From Treponema sp. (GTDB lineage: Bacteria > Spirochaetota > Spirochaetia > Treponematales > Treponemataceae): DNA of 64,000 nt. Positions 22,863 through 31,042 of the stretch are shown one piece after another. Every line of letters begins with the position of its first letter. The stretch's first letter is position 1. Both the position numbers and the translations under genes were made by a program. The notes under the pieces are model-generated. The model was not told where the DNA came from. It was given only the letters and a program-made list of their open reading frames with translations, and ran no database searches. The DNA is taken from NCBI GenBank assembly GCA_004554075.1, contig SFOB01000003.1, positions 114,875-178,874 of the forward strand, given 5' to 3'.

Positions 22863-24731
22863 ATGAATTTGTTCCAAATCTACATGTTGTTTTTCGGCAT
22901 CAGTACAGTTATTGGTGTTCCTTTACTTTCATCTTTCCAGGTAACACAGATTAAGGGTTCTACCTGGGGAGATTGGGTAAGTAGTCTCGGAGCTTCCCTG
23001 GGTCCTGCAGCCGGTATCTGTGTGGTAATTACAATCATCAGTTATATCATCATGAAGCCTCTTTTAAACTTAATCAAAAAGGCAGAAACAGAAGCTATAA
23101 CTCCAGAAGAACAAAAAAGTGTAGATAAAATCCTTAAAAAAATCAGAATACTTTCTACTGCCGCTCTTATGGCCGGTTACCCTGTTGGTAATGGTTCAAC
23201 AATTATTATTAAAACCATGGCCGGCAAAGTTAATTACAACACAACAGACCTGATAGTTATCATGATTCTCATTCTCTTCTACGGATTTACAGCTGTTCAG
23301 TATTCTACAAAATGCTTTGTTACTGTTGCCAGACGCGAGCTTTATAAGCTTAAGCTTGTTTCTATTGATGATTTTAAGAAGAGTAAGGTTTCTATGAACC
23401 TTGGACAGGCAATTCTTATTGCAAGTCTTACTGTTGCATGGCATGTATTCTGTTCTGGTTATAGTGCTGTTCGTCACGGCTGGTCTATGGATTTATTTGT
23501 AGACAAGGCAATTTTTGGAATTGTTCAGAGTGTAGTTTTCTGTGGACCTCTTATTCTTATCACTCTCATTCAGTTAAGAAATCGTTTTAAAAATTCTATT
23601 GATCAGATTAAAAAGCTGCGTGTAGAAGGTGATTTACAGAGCCGTATTTATGTAGGTACCTTTGATGACTTTGGTATCATCATGTCTGAATTGAACCTTT
23701 TGATGAATTCTCTCCGTACTTCACTTTTGAAATTGAAGCAGGAATCCGACTCTGTAGACTCAAGTGCTGAAGAGTTGATGGGTCTTACAGAATCTTCTTC
23801 TCAGGATGTTAAGCAGATTGTAGAGCGCTTCCAGGCAATAAGTTTTGAATCTACAAATCAGGCAGAGCTTCTTGCTTCTGTAAATAATGGTGTTACAAAG
23901 CTTAATTCAGATGCTTCAAAAGTAAGTGACTTTACAGGCTTCCAGTTTAAGTCTGAAAAAGAGAATGAAAACTCAATGTCTGAAATGGTAAATAACTTTA
24001 AGTCGATTACTTTACTCATTGAACGGGCACAGACTCTTTCTAATCAGCTTACAAATGAATCTATTTCAGGAAGTGCCGAAGTTAAAAAAACCCAGCAGGT
24101 TATTAATGGAATTACCGAAATGTCTAAGCGCATGATTGAAGTAATCAAGGTGATTCAGGCAGTTGCTTCTCAGACAAACCTTCTTGCCATGAACGCGGCA
24201 ATTGAGGCGGCTCATGCGGGTGATGCAGGTAAGGGATTCTCTGTCGTTGCAGATGAAATCCGTAAGCTTTCGGAATCTACTCAGAACTCTACAAAAGATA
24301 TCAGTAACCTTATCAATGAAATTGCCAAGGCTATGGAATCTGGTTCTTCTAATATGGAACTTACAAGTAATGCCTTCAACAAGATTCAGAAGGAAATTGA
24401 AGAGCAGAGCCAGGTTGTTGCAGAAATTTCTAAGACCGTTGGTGAGCAGTCAAAAGATGCAAACTCAATTCTTACAAGTACAAATATTATTGTAAAACAG
24501 ATTGAAGACGTAAGCGGCCTTGCAAAGAATCAGGCAAATTATACTTCTGAAATTATGAATGATTTGAATGAGGTAGTTAATCTTGCCGGTCAGGTAAATG
24601 ATTCGGTTGCTCAGTCAGAAAGCCTTGTAAATAACTTCTCAGATTCTTTCTCAACTGTCCGCGCAAAGGCAGAAGCAAACAAAGAGTCTGTTCGTGCCAT
24701 TACAGCGGAGCTTAACAGATTTAAGTTGTAG
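22863..24731 (+). CDS. Methyl-accepting chemotaxis protein with multi-helix membrane sensor
   Basis: A 622-residue chemoreceptor. Instead of the usual two helices around a periplasmic domain, the N-terminal 245 residues hold five or six hydrophobic helices (for example residues 1-22, 33-60, 125-150, 178-195, 212-235) with only short loops. A linker and a long coiled coil follow, with the conserved signalling tip QTNLLAMNAAIEAAHAGDAGKGFSVVADEIRKL at about residues 437-470, the CheA/CheW contact site. The ATG at 22863 is preferred over a GTG 15 bases upstream because GGAGAAGAG lies at the right distance before it. It is monocistronic with a good promoter. The sensed signal is unknown; a membrane-embedded or intramembrane ligand is an inference from topology. 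Confidence 0.9.
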   Translation: MNLFQIYMLFFGISTVIGVPLLSSFQVTQIKGSTWGDWVSSLGASLGPAAGICVVITIISYIIMKPLLNLIKKAETEAITPEEQKSVDKILKKIRILSTAALMAGYPVGNGSTIIIKTMAGKVNYNTTDLIVIMILILFYGFTAVQYSTKCFVTVARRELYKLKLVSIDDFKKSKVSMNLGQAILIASLTVAWHVFCSGYSAVRHGWSMDLFVDKAIFGIVQSVVFCGPLILITLIQLRNRFKNSIDQIKKLRVEGDLQSRIYVGTFDDFGIIMSELNLLMNSLRTSLLKLKQESDSVDSSAEELMGLTESSSQDVKQIVERFQAISFESTNQAELLASVNNGVTKLNSDASKVSDFTGFQFKSEKENENSMSEMVNNFKSITLLIERAQTLSNQLTNESISGSAEVKKTQQVINGITEMSKRMIEVIKVIQAVASQTNLLAMNAAIEAAHAGDAGKGFSVVADEIRKLSESTQNSTKDISNLINEIAKAMESGSSNMELTSNAFNKIQKEIEEQSQVVAEISKTVGEQSKDANSILTSTNIIVKQIEDVSGLAKNQANYTSEIMNDLNEVVNLAGQVNDSVAQSESLVNNFSDSFSTVRAKAEANKESVRAITAELNRFKL

Positions 24732-24740
24732 ATTATAGGC

Positions 24741-25460
24741 TTAATTAAACTCAATTTGTGTGCGGAGGTCGCCGCTTTTGCCGTAAATACAGCAGATGTG
24801 GCGGCCTTCAACATTTGCATACTTGCAGATAATTTCTTCACCAGATTTTACGGCCAGTTTGTAGCTTATGCGAAGCTTCTTAAAATCGCGGTTATCAAAA
24901 ACTTCTTCCGGCAAACCTTCGAGTGCGTAATCAAGATATGTAAGATTGTGAACATGGTCGTTAAAATCAATGTCCAGGCGGCGGATTGCAATTGGAGTTT
25001 CGCGGCTGAAATTTTCCGGCGCAATAAGCTTTGGAAGTTTTGTATCTTCGTAAGTGTGTTTATCTTCTGGTTGATATTTATCAATAATTTCCTGAGTGAT
25101 TTTTATCGGTCGATTTGTTGTAAGATCCAGCAGAATCCATTTTGTAGTTCCCTTTACAGAAAGCTGGCCATTACAATACATTTCAAAATCTCGTGTACAG
25201 ATAAGCGGATGGTTAACCGGCTCAGACCAGGTGCGGGCAACAATTTTATCACCGTATTTAGGGTAGGTAATTACGTCAATCATCCAATCTGTAAGTACCC
25301 AGGCCTTACCATTGCTTGAACCTTCAAGAATGGCATCCCCGGCTGCGTCAGAATGTTTGTTTCCAGAGTTTTCCAGAATCTTAAGAATAGAACCAAGCTT
25401 CATGTCGCCGTTCTTTTTATAATCTTCCAGAACCGGCTGATATTCAAAATCGATTATCAC
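24741..25460 (-). CDS. Acyl-ACP thioesterase family protein
   Basis: A 239-residue double hot-dog-fold protein of the acyl-acyl carrier protein thioesterase family (PF01643). It would hydrolyse acyl-ACP to free fatty acid in the cytoplasm. Conserved pieces include WVLTDWMIDV near residue 54, WSEPVN near 78, the TKWILLDLTTNRPIKI strand near 107-121 and the catalytic-region motif RRLDIDFNDHVHNLTYLDYALE (about 157-178) with the Asn and His residues typical of the active site. The start is supported by AGGGAG. It ends nine bases beyond the convergent chemoreceptor gene. Bacterial members often serve fatty-acid release during anaerobic growth, which remains an inference here. Confidence 0.88.
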   Translation of the reverse strand: MIIDFEYQPVLEDYKKNGDMKLGSILKILENSGNKHSDAAGDAILEGSSNGKAWVLTDWMIDVITYPKYGDKIVARTWSEPVNHPLICTRDFEMYCNGQLSVKGTTKWILLDLTTNRPIKITQEIIDKYQPEDKHTYEDTKLPKLIAPENFSRETPIAIRRLDIDFNDHVHNLTYLDYALEGLPEEVFDNRDFKKLRISYKLAVKSGEEIICKYANVEGRHICCIYGKSGDLRTQIEFN

Positions 25461-25786
25461 TTTATTTCTCCCTAATGACAGATTTTAAAATGACAAATTT
25501 GACGGTTTTTGTCAATTGCTACGATAAGTAGCATAAATTTTCATTTTTGTAATCTGCAATTGGTGTTAAAATGAAGCTATAAGGCTTAGTCTGCTATTCA
25601 GATTGTGTTGAAACTCTGGTCGTAGTCATCGCCGCAACAATCATCGTACTTACCAACCGCGATATGTTCTTCGAAAAGAGACATATCGGGCATATTCTGG
25701 AATAGGGTAAATAAACGTCATGCTGAACTTGTTTCAGCATCTTCTGTAATCTTTTTACAGAGATTCCGAACAAGTTCGGAATGACA
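25461..25786. other. Intergenic region, 326 bases
   Basis: Contains the upstream region of the thioesterase gene, a 31-codon minus-strand open frame at 25598-25693 (listed separately) and a family A repeat at 25716-25787. Nothing else is recognisable. Confidence 0.6.
25598..25693 (-). CDS. Small open frame of 31 codons, possibly a gene remnant
   Basis: Starts at ATG (complement of 25691-25693) and ends at TGA. The product begins MPDMSLFEEHIAVGKY and contains an acidic, Cys-Cys-containing segment DDCCGDDYD. The frame continues upstream without a stop for eight more codons. No ribosome binding site is evident. Composition looks protein-like rather than repeat-derived, so it may be a genuine small protein or the tail of a decayed gene. 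I do not recognise a family. Confidence 0.25.
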   Translation of the reverse strand: MPDMSLFEEHIAVGKYDDCCGDDYDQSFNTI

Positions 25787-25787
25787 C
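25716..25787. repeat. Family A repeat, inverted pair
   Basis: GTCATGCTGAACTTGTTTCA ... followed by AGATTCCGAACAAGTTCGGA and ATGACA: two copies of the AACTTGTTTC variant in opposite orientation, directly after the alcohol dehydrogenase stop codon. Confidence 0.75.
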
Positions 25788-26968
25788 TATCTGCTCATCT
25801 TATAAATCTCAAGCATGTCTTCCTCTTTGAGGAAGCGTGCTGAACCTTTTCCGCCGTTTACGCCGACAGCGCATTTGTGAGCCATCAACTTAAGGTCTTC
25901 ATCACTTGCCTCAACGCCAAGCTCGCGGAGGTTTGTCGGCATTTTGATTTCGCGGTAGAAATCTTCCATGGCTTCAATTCCCTTGAGGGCGATTTCTTCG
26001 TCTGAGCCGGCATCTGGCGCAACGCCCATAACATTAATCGCATAACGCTTAAAGCGAGGCAGGCAGTTTTTGTAAACATAGCGGGCCCAGCTTCCCCAGA
26101 GAGCCGCAAGACCTGCTCCGTGAGCTACGTCATAAAGGCCACCAAGTTCGTGTTCAAGCTTGTGAGTCATCCAGTCGCCCCCGTCGTTACCGCAGCCAGT
26201 TAAGCCGTTGTGAGAAAGGCTTCCGGCCCACATAACTTCTGCGCGGGCATCATAATTTTTTGGATCGCGGGCAAGAATCTTTGCGTTTTCTTTTACAGTG
26301 CGGAGCAGGGCTTCTGCCATGGAATCTGTGATTTCCATATTTCCGCCGTTTGTAAAATAGCGCTCCATTGTGTGCATCATAATATCAGTACAGCCGCAGG
26401 CAGTCTGATAATCAGGCAGAGTCATAGTCAATTCCGGATTCAAAATTGCAAACTTAGGGCGGCCAAAGTCGCTCGAATATCCGCGCTTAACCAGTCCTTC
26501 TTCTTTTGTGATTACAGAAGAATCGCTCATTTCACTTCCGGTTGCAGCCAGAGTCAAAATTACTCCCAGCGGCATGCTTGCCTTTGCCTGGCGTTTGTAA
26601 TCATAAAAATCCCAGACATCACCTTCGTTCATCAAACCGTAGCCGATAGCCTTAGCCGAATCAATTGCAGAACCGCCGCCAACAGCCAGCAGAAAATCAA
26701 CTCCTTCTTTTTTACAAAGCTCGATTCCTTCGTACACAAGACTCAGGTGAGGGTTAGGAACAGCACCGCCGAGTTTTACGTAACAAATGCCCGCAGCATC
26801 AAGCTTATCAGTAACGCGCTGCATCAGCCCCGAGCGGATTACACTTCCTCCACCATAATGAATCAAAACCTTTTTACCGCCAAACTCCTGAATCAGTTCA
26901 GCAACTTTATCTTCAGTATTCTTTCCGAACAAAACCTTTGTAGGTGTAAAATATTTAAAATCGAACAT
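25787..26968 (-). CDS. Iron-containing alcohol dehydrogenase (BdhA-like)
   Basis: A 393-residue group III alcohol dehydrogenase resembling NAD(P)H-dependent butanol dehydrogenases. It interconverts aldehydes and alcohols in fermentation. The nucleotide site shows GGGSAIDSAKAIGYG (about residues 93-107); the metal-binding region has CTDIMMHTMERYF (about 195-207) and the downstream DVAHGAGLAALWGSWARYV (about 264-282). The ATG at 26968 is chosen because GAGGAG lies nine bases before it; the open frame extends 49 codons farther into sequence opposite no conserved domain. Substrate could equally be another short aldehyde. It diverges from the HAD phosphatase gene. Confidence 0.92.
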   Translation of the reverse strand: MFDFKYFTPTKVLFGKNTEDKVAELIQEFGGKKVLIHYGGGSVIRSGLMQRVTDKLDAAGICYVKLGGAVPNPHLSLVYEGIELCKKEGVDFLLAVGGGSAIDSAKAIGYGLMNEGDVWDFYDYKRQAKASMPLGVILTLAATGSEMSDSSVITKEEGLVKRGYSSDFGRPKFAILNPELTMTLPDYQTACGCTDIMMHTMERYFTNGGNMEITDSMAEALLRTVKENAKILARDPKNYDARAEVMWAGSLSHNGLTGCGNDGGDWMTHKLEHELGGLYDVAHGAGLAALWGSWARYVYKNCLPRFKRYAINVMGVAPDAGSDEEIALKGIEAMEDFYREIKMPTNLRELGVEASDEDLKLMAHKCAVGVNGGKGSARFLKEEDMLEIYKMSR

Positions 26969-27099
26969 TGTAACTCCTCGCGCCCTGCGCATGTGGTACT
27001 GCAAAGTCTGCAGCAAACCTGTTATTAATCTTAAACTAAAACCCCAAAATCGCAAGGAATAACAATATTTAATAATTGTATGTTTCTGTTTCCTGACCC

Positions 27100-27128
27100 T
27101 TGTATTTTTCTTCAAACTTCTCCATAAT
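27100..27128 (+). promoter_or_regulatory. Promoter giving a probable leaderless mRNA
   Basis: TTGTAT (27100-27105), 17-base spacer, CATAAT (27123-27128), five bases before the ATG at 27134. No Shine-Dalgarno sequence. Confidence 0.5.
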
Positions 27129-27133
27129 TAAAT

Positions 27134-27910
27134 ATGGAAAACACATCAATTATTCTTTCAGATTTAGACGGAACTCTCTTCCGCGACGACAAATCAATTT
27201 CAGATTTTACAAAAGAGACAATCAGGCAGGCTCAGGCAAAGGGCCTGCTTTTTGGTATCTGCACCTCCCGCGCAAAAGTAAATGCAGTTAAATTTCTTGA
27301 GGGCATTGAGCCGGATATTCTCATTACGAACGGTGGCGGTATTGTTTATTATCAGGATAAAAAAATTTATGACTGCGAGTTTACCGTTGAAGAAATCCGC
27401 AAGCTGATAGCTGCCGCTTTTGAAGTTTTTGGAAAAGACGTAATTATTTCCGCTGACAACGAACATGCCCTTTATTCTAATTCCCGTGATGAGCTGGGCG
27501 ACAAGTTCTGGACCTATAATGATTTTTCAGACTTCCGCGAAACTTGCATGAAAATGTGCATAGAAAGTCTGGATAAAGAAAAGGTAGAAAAGGTTGCTTC
27601 TGTTATCGGATTGGATCAGATTGATTATCTTCCATTTTCAGATATTCCATGGTACAAGCTCAGCAAAAAAGCAGCTACAAAAGAAAAGGCAATAGAAGAA
27701 CTCTGCCGTCACCTGAATATTGAAAGCTCACAAATTGCGGCCTTTGGTGATGATTTTAATGATATTGGAATGCTAAAGCTTTGCGGAAAAGGAATCGCGA
27801 TGGAAAATGCAATTGAGGAAGTAAAAAACGCCGCCGATCAGGTTTGTGCTTCAAACGAGAAGGACGGCGTTGCAAAGTGGATAAAAGATAATTTATTTAT
27901 TCTTAAGTAA
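27134..27910 (+). CDS. Cof-type HAD superfamily phosphatase
   Basis: A 258-residue haloacid-dehalogenase-like hydrolase of the Cof/IIB class. The nucleophile motif SDLDGTLFRDD is at residues 9-19 (Asp10 and Asp12), ICTSRAK near 42-48 is motif II, and motif IV FGDDFNDIGMLKLCGKGIAMENA is at about 201-223; the cap domain lies between. Such enzymes remove phosphate from sugar phosphates, flavin precursors or pyridoxal phosphate; the substrate is unknown. The start matches a -10 box five bases upstream. The last 18 bases overlap the convergent mscL gene. Confidence 0.9.
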   Translation: MENTSIILSDLDGTLFRDDKSISDFTKETIRQAQAKGLLFGICTSRAKVNAVKFLEGIEPDILITNGGGIVYYQDKKIYDCEFTVEEIRKLIAAAFEVFGKDVIISADNEHALYSNSRDELGDKFWTYNDFSDFRETCMKMCIESLDKEKVEKVASVIGLDQIDYLPFSDIPWYKLSKKAATKEKAIEELCRHLNIESSQIAAFGDDFNDIGMLKLCGKGIAMENAIEEVKNAADQVCASNEKDGVAKWIKDNLFILK

Positions 27911-28312
27911 ATCGCGGATTTCTTCGAGGAGGATTGCTTCGTCGGATTTAACGATTGCAGGCGGCTCCTCAGGTTTTTCAGCTTCCTTCTTTTTGAACTT
28001 TTCGAAAATCTGAATAACTACGAAAATACAGAAGGCAACAATCAGGAAGTCTACAACAGTCTGAATGAAGACCCCGTATTTGATTTCTGTATCGCCGATC
28101 TTGAACATAAGGCTTGCAAAATCGATTTTGCCCAAAGCAAGACCGATAAGCGGCATGATGATGTCGTTTACAAGGCTGGTTACGATTTTTCCAAAGGCAC
28201 CACCTATGATTACACCGACAGCCATATCAATCACGTTTCCGCGTGAAATAAACTTTTTGAAAGCGCTTAATTCTTTACCTGCGGCACTAAGTCCGTCTTT
28301 TAAGTTTGCCAT
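27893..28312 (-). CDS. mscL: Large-conductance mechanosensitive channel
   Basis: A 139-residue inner-membrane channel of normal length that opens on membrane stretch to relieve osmotic downshock. The first helix carries the conserved FKKFISRGNVIDMAVGVIIGGAFGKIVTSLVNDIIMPLIG (about residues 18-57), the second helix is IQTVVDFLIVAFCIFVVIQIF (about 83-103), and the charged cytoplasmic helix at the C terminus ends DEAILLEEIRDLL. Monocistronic; AGGTAAAAT precedes the ATG. Identification is secure. Confidence 0.96.
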   Translation of the reverse strand: MANLKDGLSAAGKELSAFKKFISRGNVIDMAVGVIIGGAFGKIVTSLVNDIIMPLIGLALGKIDFASLMFKIGDTEIKYGVFIQTVVDFLIVAFCIFVVIQIFEKFKKKEAEKPEEPPAIVKSDEAILLEEIRDLLKNK

Positions 28313-28442
28313 ATTATTTTACCTCTTGTTTTTATTATATGGCGAAAGGATAGGTTTTTAAAGATTTTTTATAAATGGAATTTGCAGAATTAATGATAGA
28401 AGAATCTGGAAAATTATTTTATGATTAGTTCAGAGGTACTAT

Positions 28443-29699
28443 ATGAAAAAGTTTTTATTATCTGTATCTGTTATTTTGTTTCTTGTAATTACTGCAGCTG
28501 CTTCGCCTGCGGCAATTAATTTTGACAATCTTCCTAAAGATGATAAATTTGAGGCACTCTTTCTTGATTTTGGGAATGCCTATTATTCAATAAATTATTC
28601 AGATTTTAATCACAAAGAAGAAAAAAAAGATGACTTAAAAGCAGCAAATGCTTTATATTCCTATCTCAAAAAAAAGAAAAAAGCAAATTATGATGAACGT
28701 CTTCTTAAACTTTTAGTGGGCCGCTGTCTTTACAATTATGATGAGGTTAAATTTACTGATGTAGAAAACGATTTTAATGCTCTCGAAAAAGATTATCCGG
28801 AGAATGCAGAACATCACTGGATTTATGGTAACTTTCTGGTTACAACTGGAAAAACTCTTGAGGGCAAAAACGAACTCGAAAAATACATGAAAATGAAAAA
28901 TTACTACATAGGCGGTTTCTTTATTGAAAATTATGCCTATGCACAGTTCATGTGTGATATGCCTTTCAATGCCTTATATTCAATCACTAATGGTGGAACA
29001 ATTCCGGAAGAAAACATTCAGAATCAGCAGCTGCTTGGAATGATAAAAAATCATATCAAAGAAAGTTCATCTCAGGAAAAATATGAGGCAAATCAGGCCT
29101 GGAAAATTTCTCAGGAAGAAGAAGGCTATAATTATATTTACAGTACAATGTATGGAATATCTTTCCCGGGTAAAGGCAGCTGGAATCTAAGATATCAGCA
29201 AAGTGAAGATGGTAAACCGGCAATGTGTATTTTTGGAATAGACGGATTCACCTTGAACGAAGGTCCGGCAAGTATCTCTTTAATAATTATGGTTTATCCG
29301 GCAGCGTCTGATTCAAAGAAAGCAAAAGCAAATCTTTTGAAATCTGTTAATATCATTAAAAAAGAAAATGAAGAGATTGACGGTAAAATCTTTGAAAAAT
29401 ATACCTATGAAGATTTAACAAAATATGCTGATGCCCGCCAGGGAAGCCGTGGATACATTTATGCAGCAACCATTGAACCTGGAAAATGGAGCGGGGCTAG
29501 ATGTGAACATGCAGTTGATATGACAAAATTTACAGGAAGCAGTGGATCTGGAGGGGCAAAGTATTATGCACTTAGCCCAAGCCAGAATCGTCTGCAGGAA
29601 CCATTAACAGTATTTATGTTTGTTGATTCCTGCAACGCTCTTATTGATCAGACAGACCAGCTTTTGAAAGAGTTATTCAGTAAAGCGGTGTTTGATTAG
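28443..29699 (+). CDS. Secreted or periplasmic protein of unknown function, TPR-like
   Basis: A 418-residue protein with a cleavable signal peptide (MKKFLLSVSVILFLVITAAASPA, likely cut near residue 21-24). Residues 60-200 have the helix-pair pattern of tetratricopeptide repeats (GRCLYNYDEVKFTDVENDFNALEKDYPENAEHHWIYGNFL). The C-terminal 180 residues look like a mixed alpha/beta domain beginning with YGISFPGKGSWNLRYQQ, resembling parts of proteins that measure or bind at the envelope, but I recognise no family. AGAGG precedes the ATG at seven bases. It is monocistronic, ending at a long hairpin. Function is unknown. Confidence 0.8.
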   Translation: MKKFLLSVSVILFLVITAAASPAAINFDNLPKDDKFEALFLDFGNAYYSINYSDFNHKEEKKDDLKAANALYSYLKKKKKANYDERLLKLLVGRCLYNYDEVKFTDVENDFNALEKDYPENAEHHWIYGNFLVTTGKTLEGKNELEKYMKMKNYYIGGFFIENYAYAQFMCDMPFNALYSITNGGTIPEENIQNQQLLGMIKNHIKESSSQEKYEANQAWKISQEEEGYNYIYSTMYGISFPGKGSWNLRYQQSEDGKPAMCIFGIDGFTLNEGPASISLIIMVYPAASDSKKAKANLLKSVNIIKKENEEIDGKIFEKYTYEDLTKYADARQGSRGYIYAATIEPGKWSGARCEHAVDMTKFTGSSGSGGAKYYALSPSQNRLQEPLTVFMFVDSCNALIDQTDQLLKELFSKAVFD

Positions 29700-30000
29700 T
29701 GACAGTCTTGCGATAACAGGTTGCCTTGAATGATTCAAAATTAATCAGCTTATGAATCATTCAGGCAGAATACCTGTTTTATATTATTTTATAACTTCTT
29801 CCAAAAAATATTTGCTTTCTTGATAAATATTTATTAGATTATAAATGTAAAATCTGCTGCACAGAAGACAACTTCCAACAATTAATTAGCATTTATTAGT
29901 ATGTGCGGTTATTATTGTATATCTATTTTATCTTCGTTTTATTTTACCACAATTCAGGCCTGAAGTTGGACTGGCGCTGAAAATCTATTTTTTCTCACGG
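29700..30000. other. Intergenic region, 301 bases
   Basis: Holds the long terminator hairpin at 29715-29782. The rest is A/T-rich sequence upstream of the ORF6N gene in which I see no gene and no clear promoter. Confidence 0.6.
29715..29782. terminator. Long imperfect terminator hairpin
   Basis: AACAGGT..GCCT..GAATGATTC pairs with GAATCATTC.GGC.....ACCTGTT, closing on a short loop and followed by TTTATATTATTTTAT. The ten-base GAATGATTCA segment is a nearly perfect inner stem. Confidence 0.6.
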
Positions 30001-31008
30001 ATGGATGGTATGGAAAACGAAATTTCAAATTTACAAATCGAAAAGAAAATCTTTGTTATTCGCGGTGTACAGGTAATGGTTGACCGAGATATTGCGGAAC
30101 TCTATGGTGTAGAAACTCGTACGCTTAATCAGGCAGTAAAAAGAAATCTTAACAGATTTCCTGAAGAGTTTATGTTTCAAATGAATGACGAAGAATTTGA
30201 AAATTGGAAATCACAAATTTTGACCTTGAACACAAATCCTGTTTCAGATGAAAACTTGATATCACAATTTGTGATATCAAGGTCGCAAAACTCGACCTTG
30301 AACAATGAAGATGAAATTTTGATGTCGCAATTTGCGACATCAAGTTGGGGAGGTATACGAAAAGCCCCTTATGTCTTTACAGAACACGGCGTTACAATGC
30401 TTGCGTCAGTTCTAAAATCTGAAACTGCTGTAAAAGCAAGTATTCAGATTGTAAAGGCCTTTGTTTCCATGCGTCATTTCGTCCAAAGCAATTCGCAAAT
30501 CTTTGCCGAGCTTAAATCTATACGACAGCACCAGATTGAAACAGATGTACACCTTAATGAATCCGACAAGAAAATAGACCAGCTTTTTACTCTAATGGAT
30601 AAATACAATGTAAAGGACACTCAGGGTATTTTCTTTCAGGGACAGATTTTTGATGCCTATGCAAAGTTTGAGACTTTTATTCAAGCTGCAAAGAAAGAAA
30701 TCATTTTAATTGATGGTTATGTTGATTTATCGGTTCTTCAGCGTCTTACCAAAAAACAGAAGGGAGTAAACGTTACGATTTATACTGACCCAAAAACAAA
30801 GCTTACGGCGCAGGATGTTCAGACTTTTAATGCGCAATATCCGACACTAACTTTGAACTATACAAGAAAGATGCACGATCGCTTTATGATAATCGATAAC
30901 AAAGTGCTTTATCATATTGGAGCGAGTCTGAAGGATTTAGGAAAGAAGTGCTTTGCCTTTGAGATTCTGGATGCTTCGATTATTCCAGCAATCGTACAGA
31001 ATCTATAG
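30001..31008 (+). CDS. ORF6N-domain protein with C-terminal PLD-like domain and in-frame repeats
   Basis: A 335-residue protein. Residues 10-125 form an ORF6N DNA-binding domain (IFVIRGVQVMVDRDIAELYGVETRTLNQAVKRN, then SSWGGIRKAPYVFTEHGVTMLASVLKS), a module common in phage antirepressors and stress loci. The domain is split at residues 71-117 by repeated SQ-initiated units: SQILTLNT, SQFVISR, SQNSTLNN, SQFATSSWGG. At the DNA level these are palindromes (see the repeat entry). The C-terminal part (about 210-335) resembles a single phospholipase-D-like unit with HDRFMIID (His292, Arg294, Asp299) and HIGASLKDLGKK; it may be a nuclease or nucleic-acid-binding fold. The start could be ATG 30001 or 30010. 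No phage genes adjoin. The function is unknown. Confidence 0.82.
   Translation: MDGMENEISNLQIEKKIFVIRGVQVMVDRDIAELYGVETRTLNQAVKRNLNRFPEEFMFQMNDEEFENWKSQILTLNTNPVSDENLISQFVISRSQNSTLNNEDEILMSQFATSSWGGIRKAPYVFTEHGVTMLASVLKSETAVKASIQIVKAFVSMRHFVQSNSQIFAELKSIRQHQIETDVHLNESDKKIDQLFTLMDKYNVKDTQGIFFQGQIFDAYAKFETFIQAAKKEIILIDGYVDLSVLQRLTKKQKGVNVTIYTDPKTKLTAQDVQTFNAQYPTLTLNYTRKMHDRFMIIDNKVLYHIGASLKDLGKKCFAFEILDASIIPAIVQNL
30255..30343. repeat. Three DNA palindromes inside the ORF6N reading frame
   Basis: 30255-30281: CTTGATATCACA arms (12 bases) around ATT. 30277-30301: TCAAGGTCG arms (9 bases) around a 7-base loop. 30319-30343: TTGATGTCGCA arms (11 bases) around ATT. The first and third are diverged copies of one unit (encoding SQFVIS and SQFATS). 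A related GACCTTGAACA block occurs at 30221 and 30293. Reading frame is kept throughout. Confidence 0.85.
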
Positions 31009-31042
31009 AGTGTCGATAGATTCTGTAAGTGTTTTTTGAAAA

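Noticed and set aside
30001..31008. A prophage remnant suggested by the ORF6N domain.
   Set aside because: No integrase, capsid, lysis or other phage gene adjoins, and no attachment-site repeats are visible. The gene stands alone among chromosomal genes.
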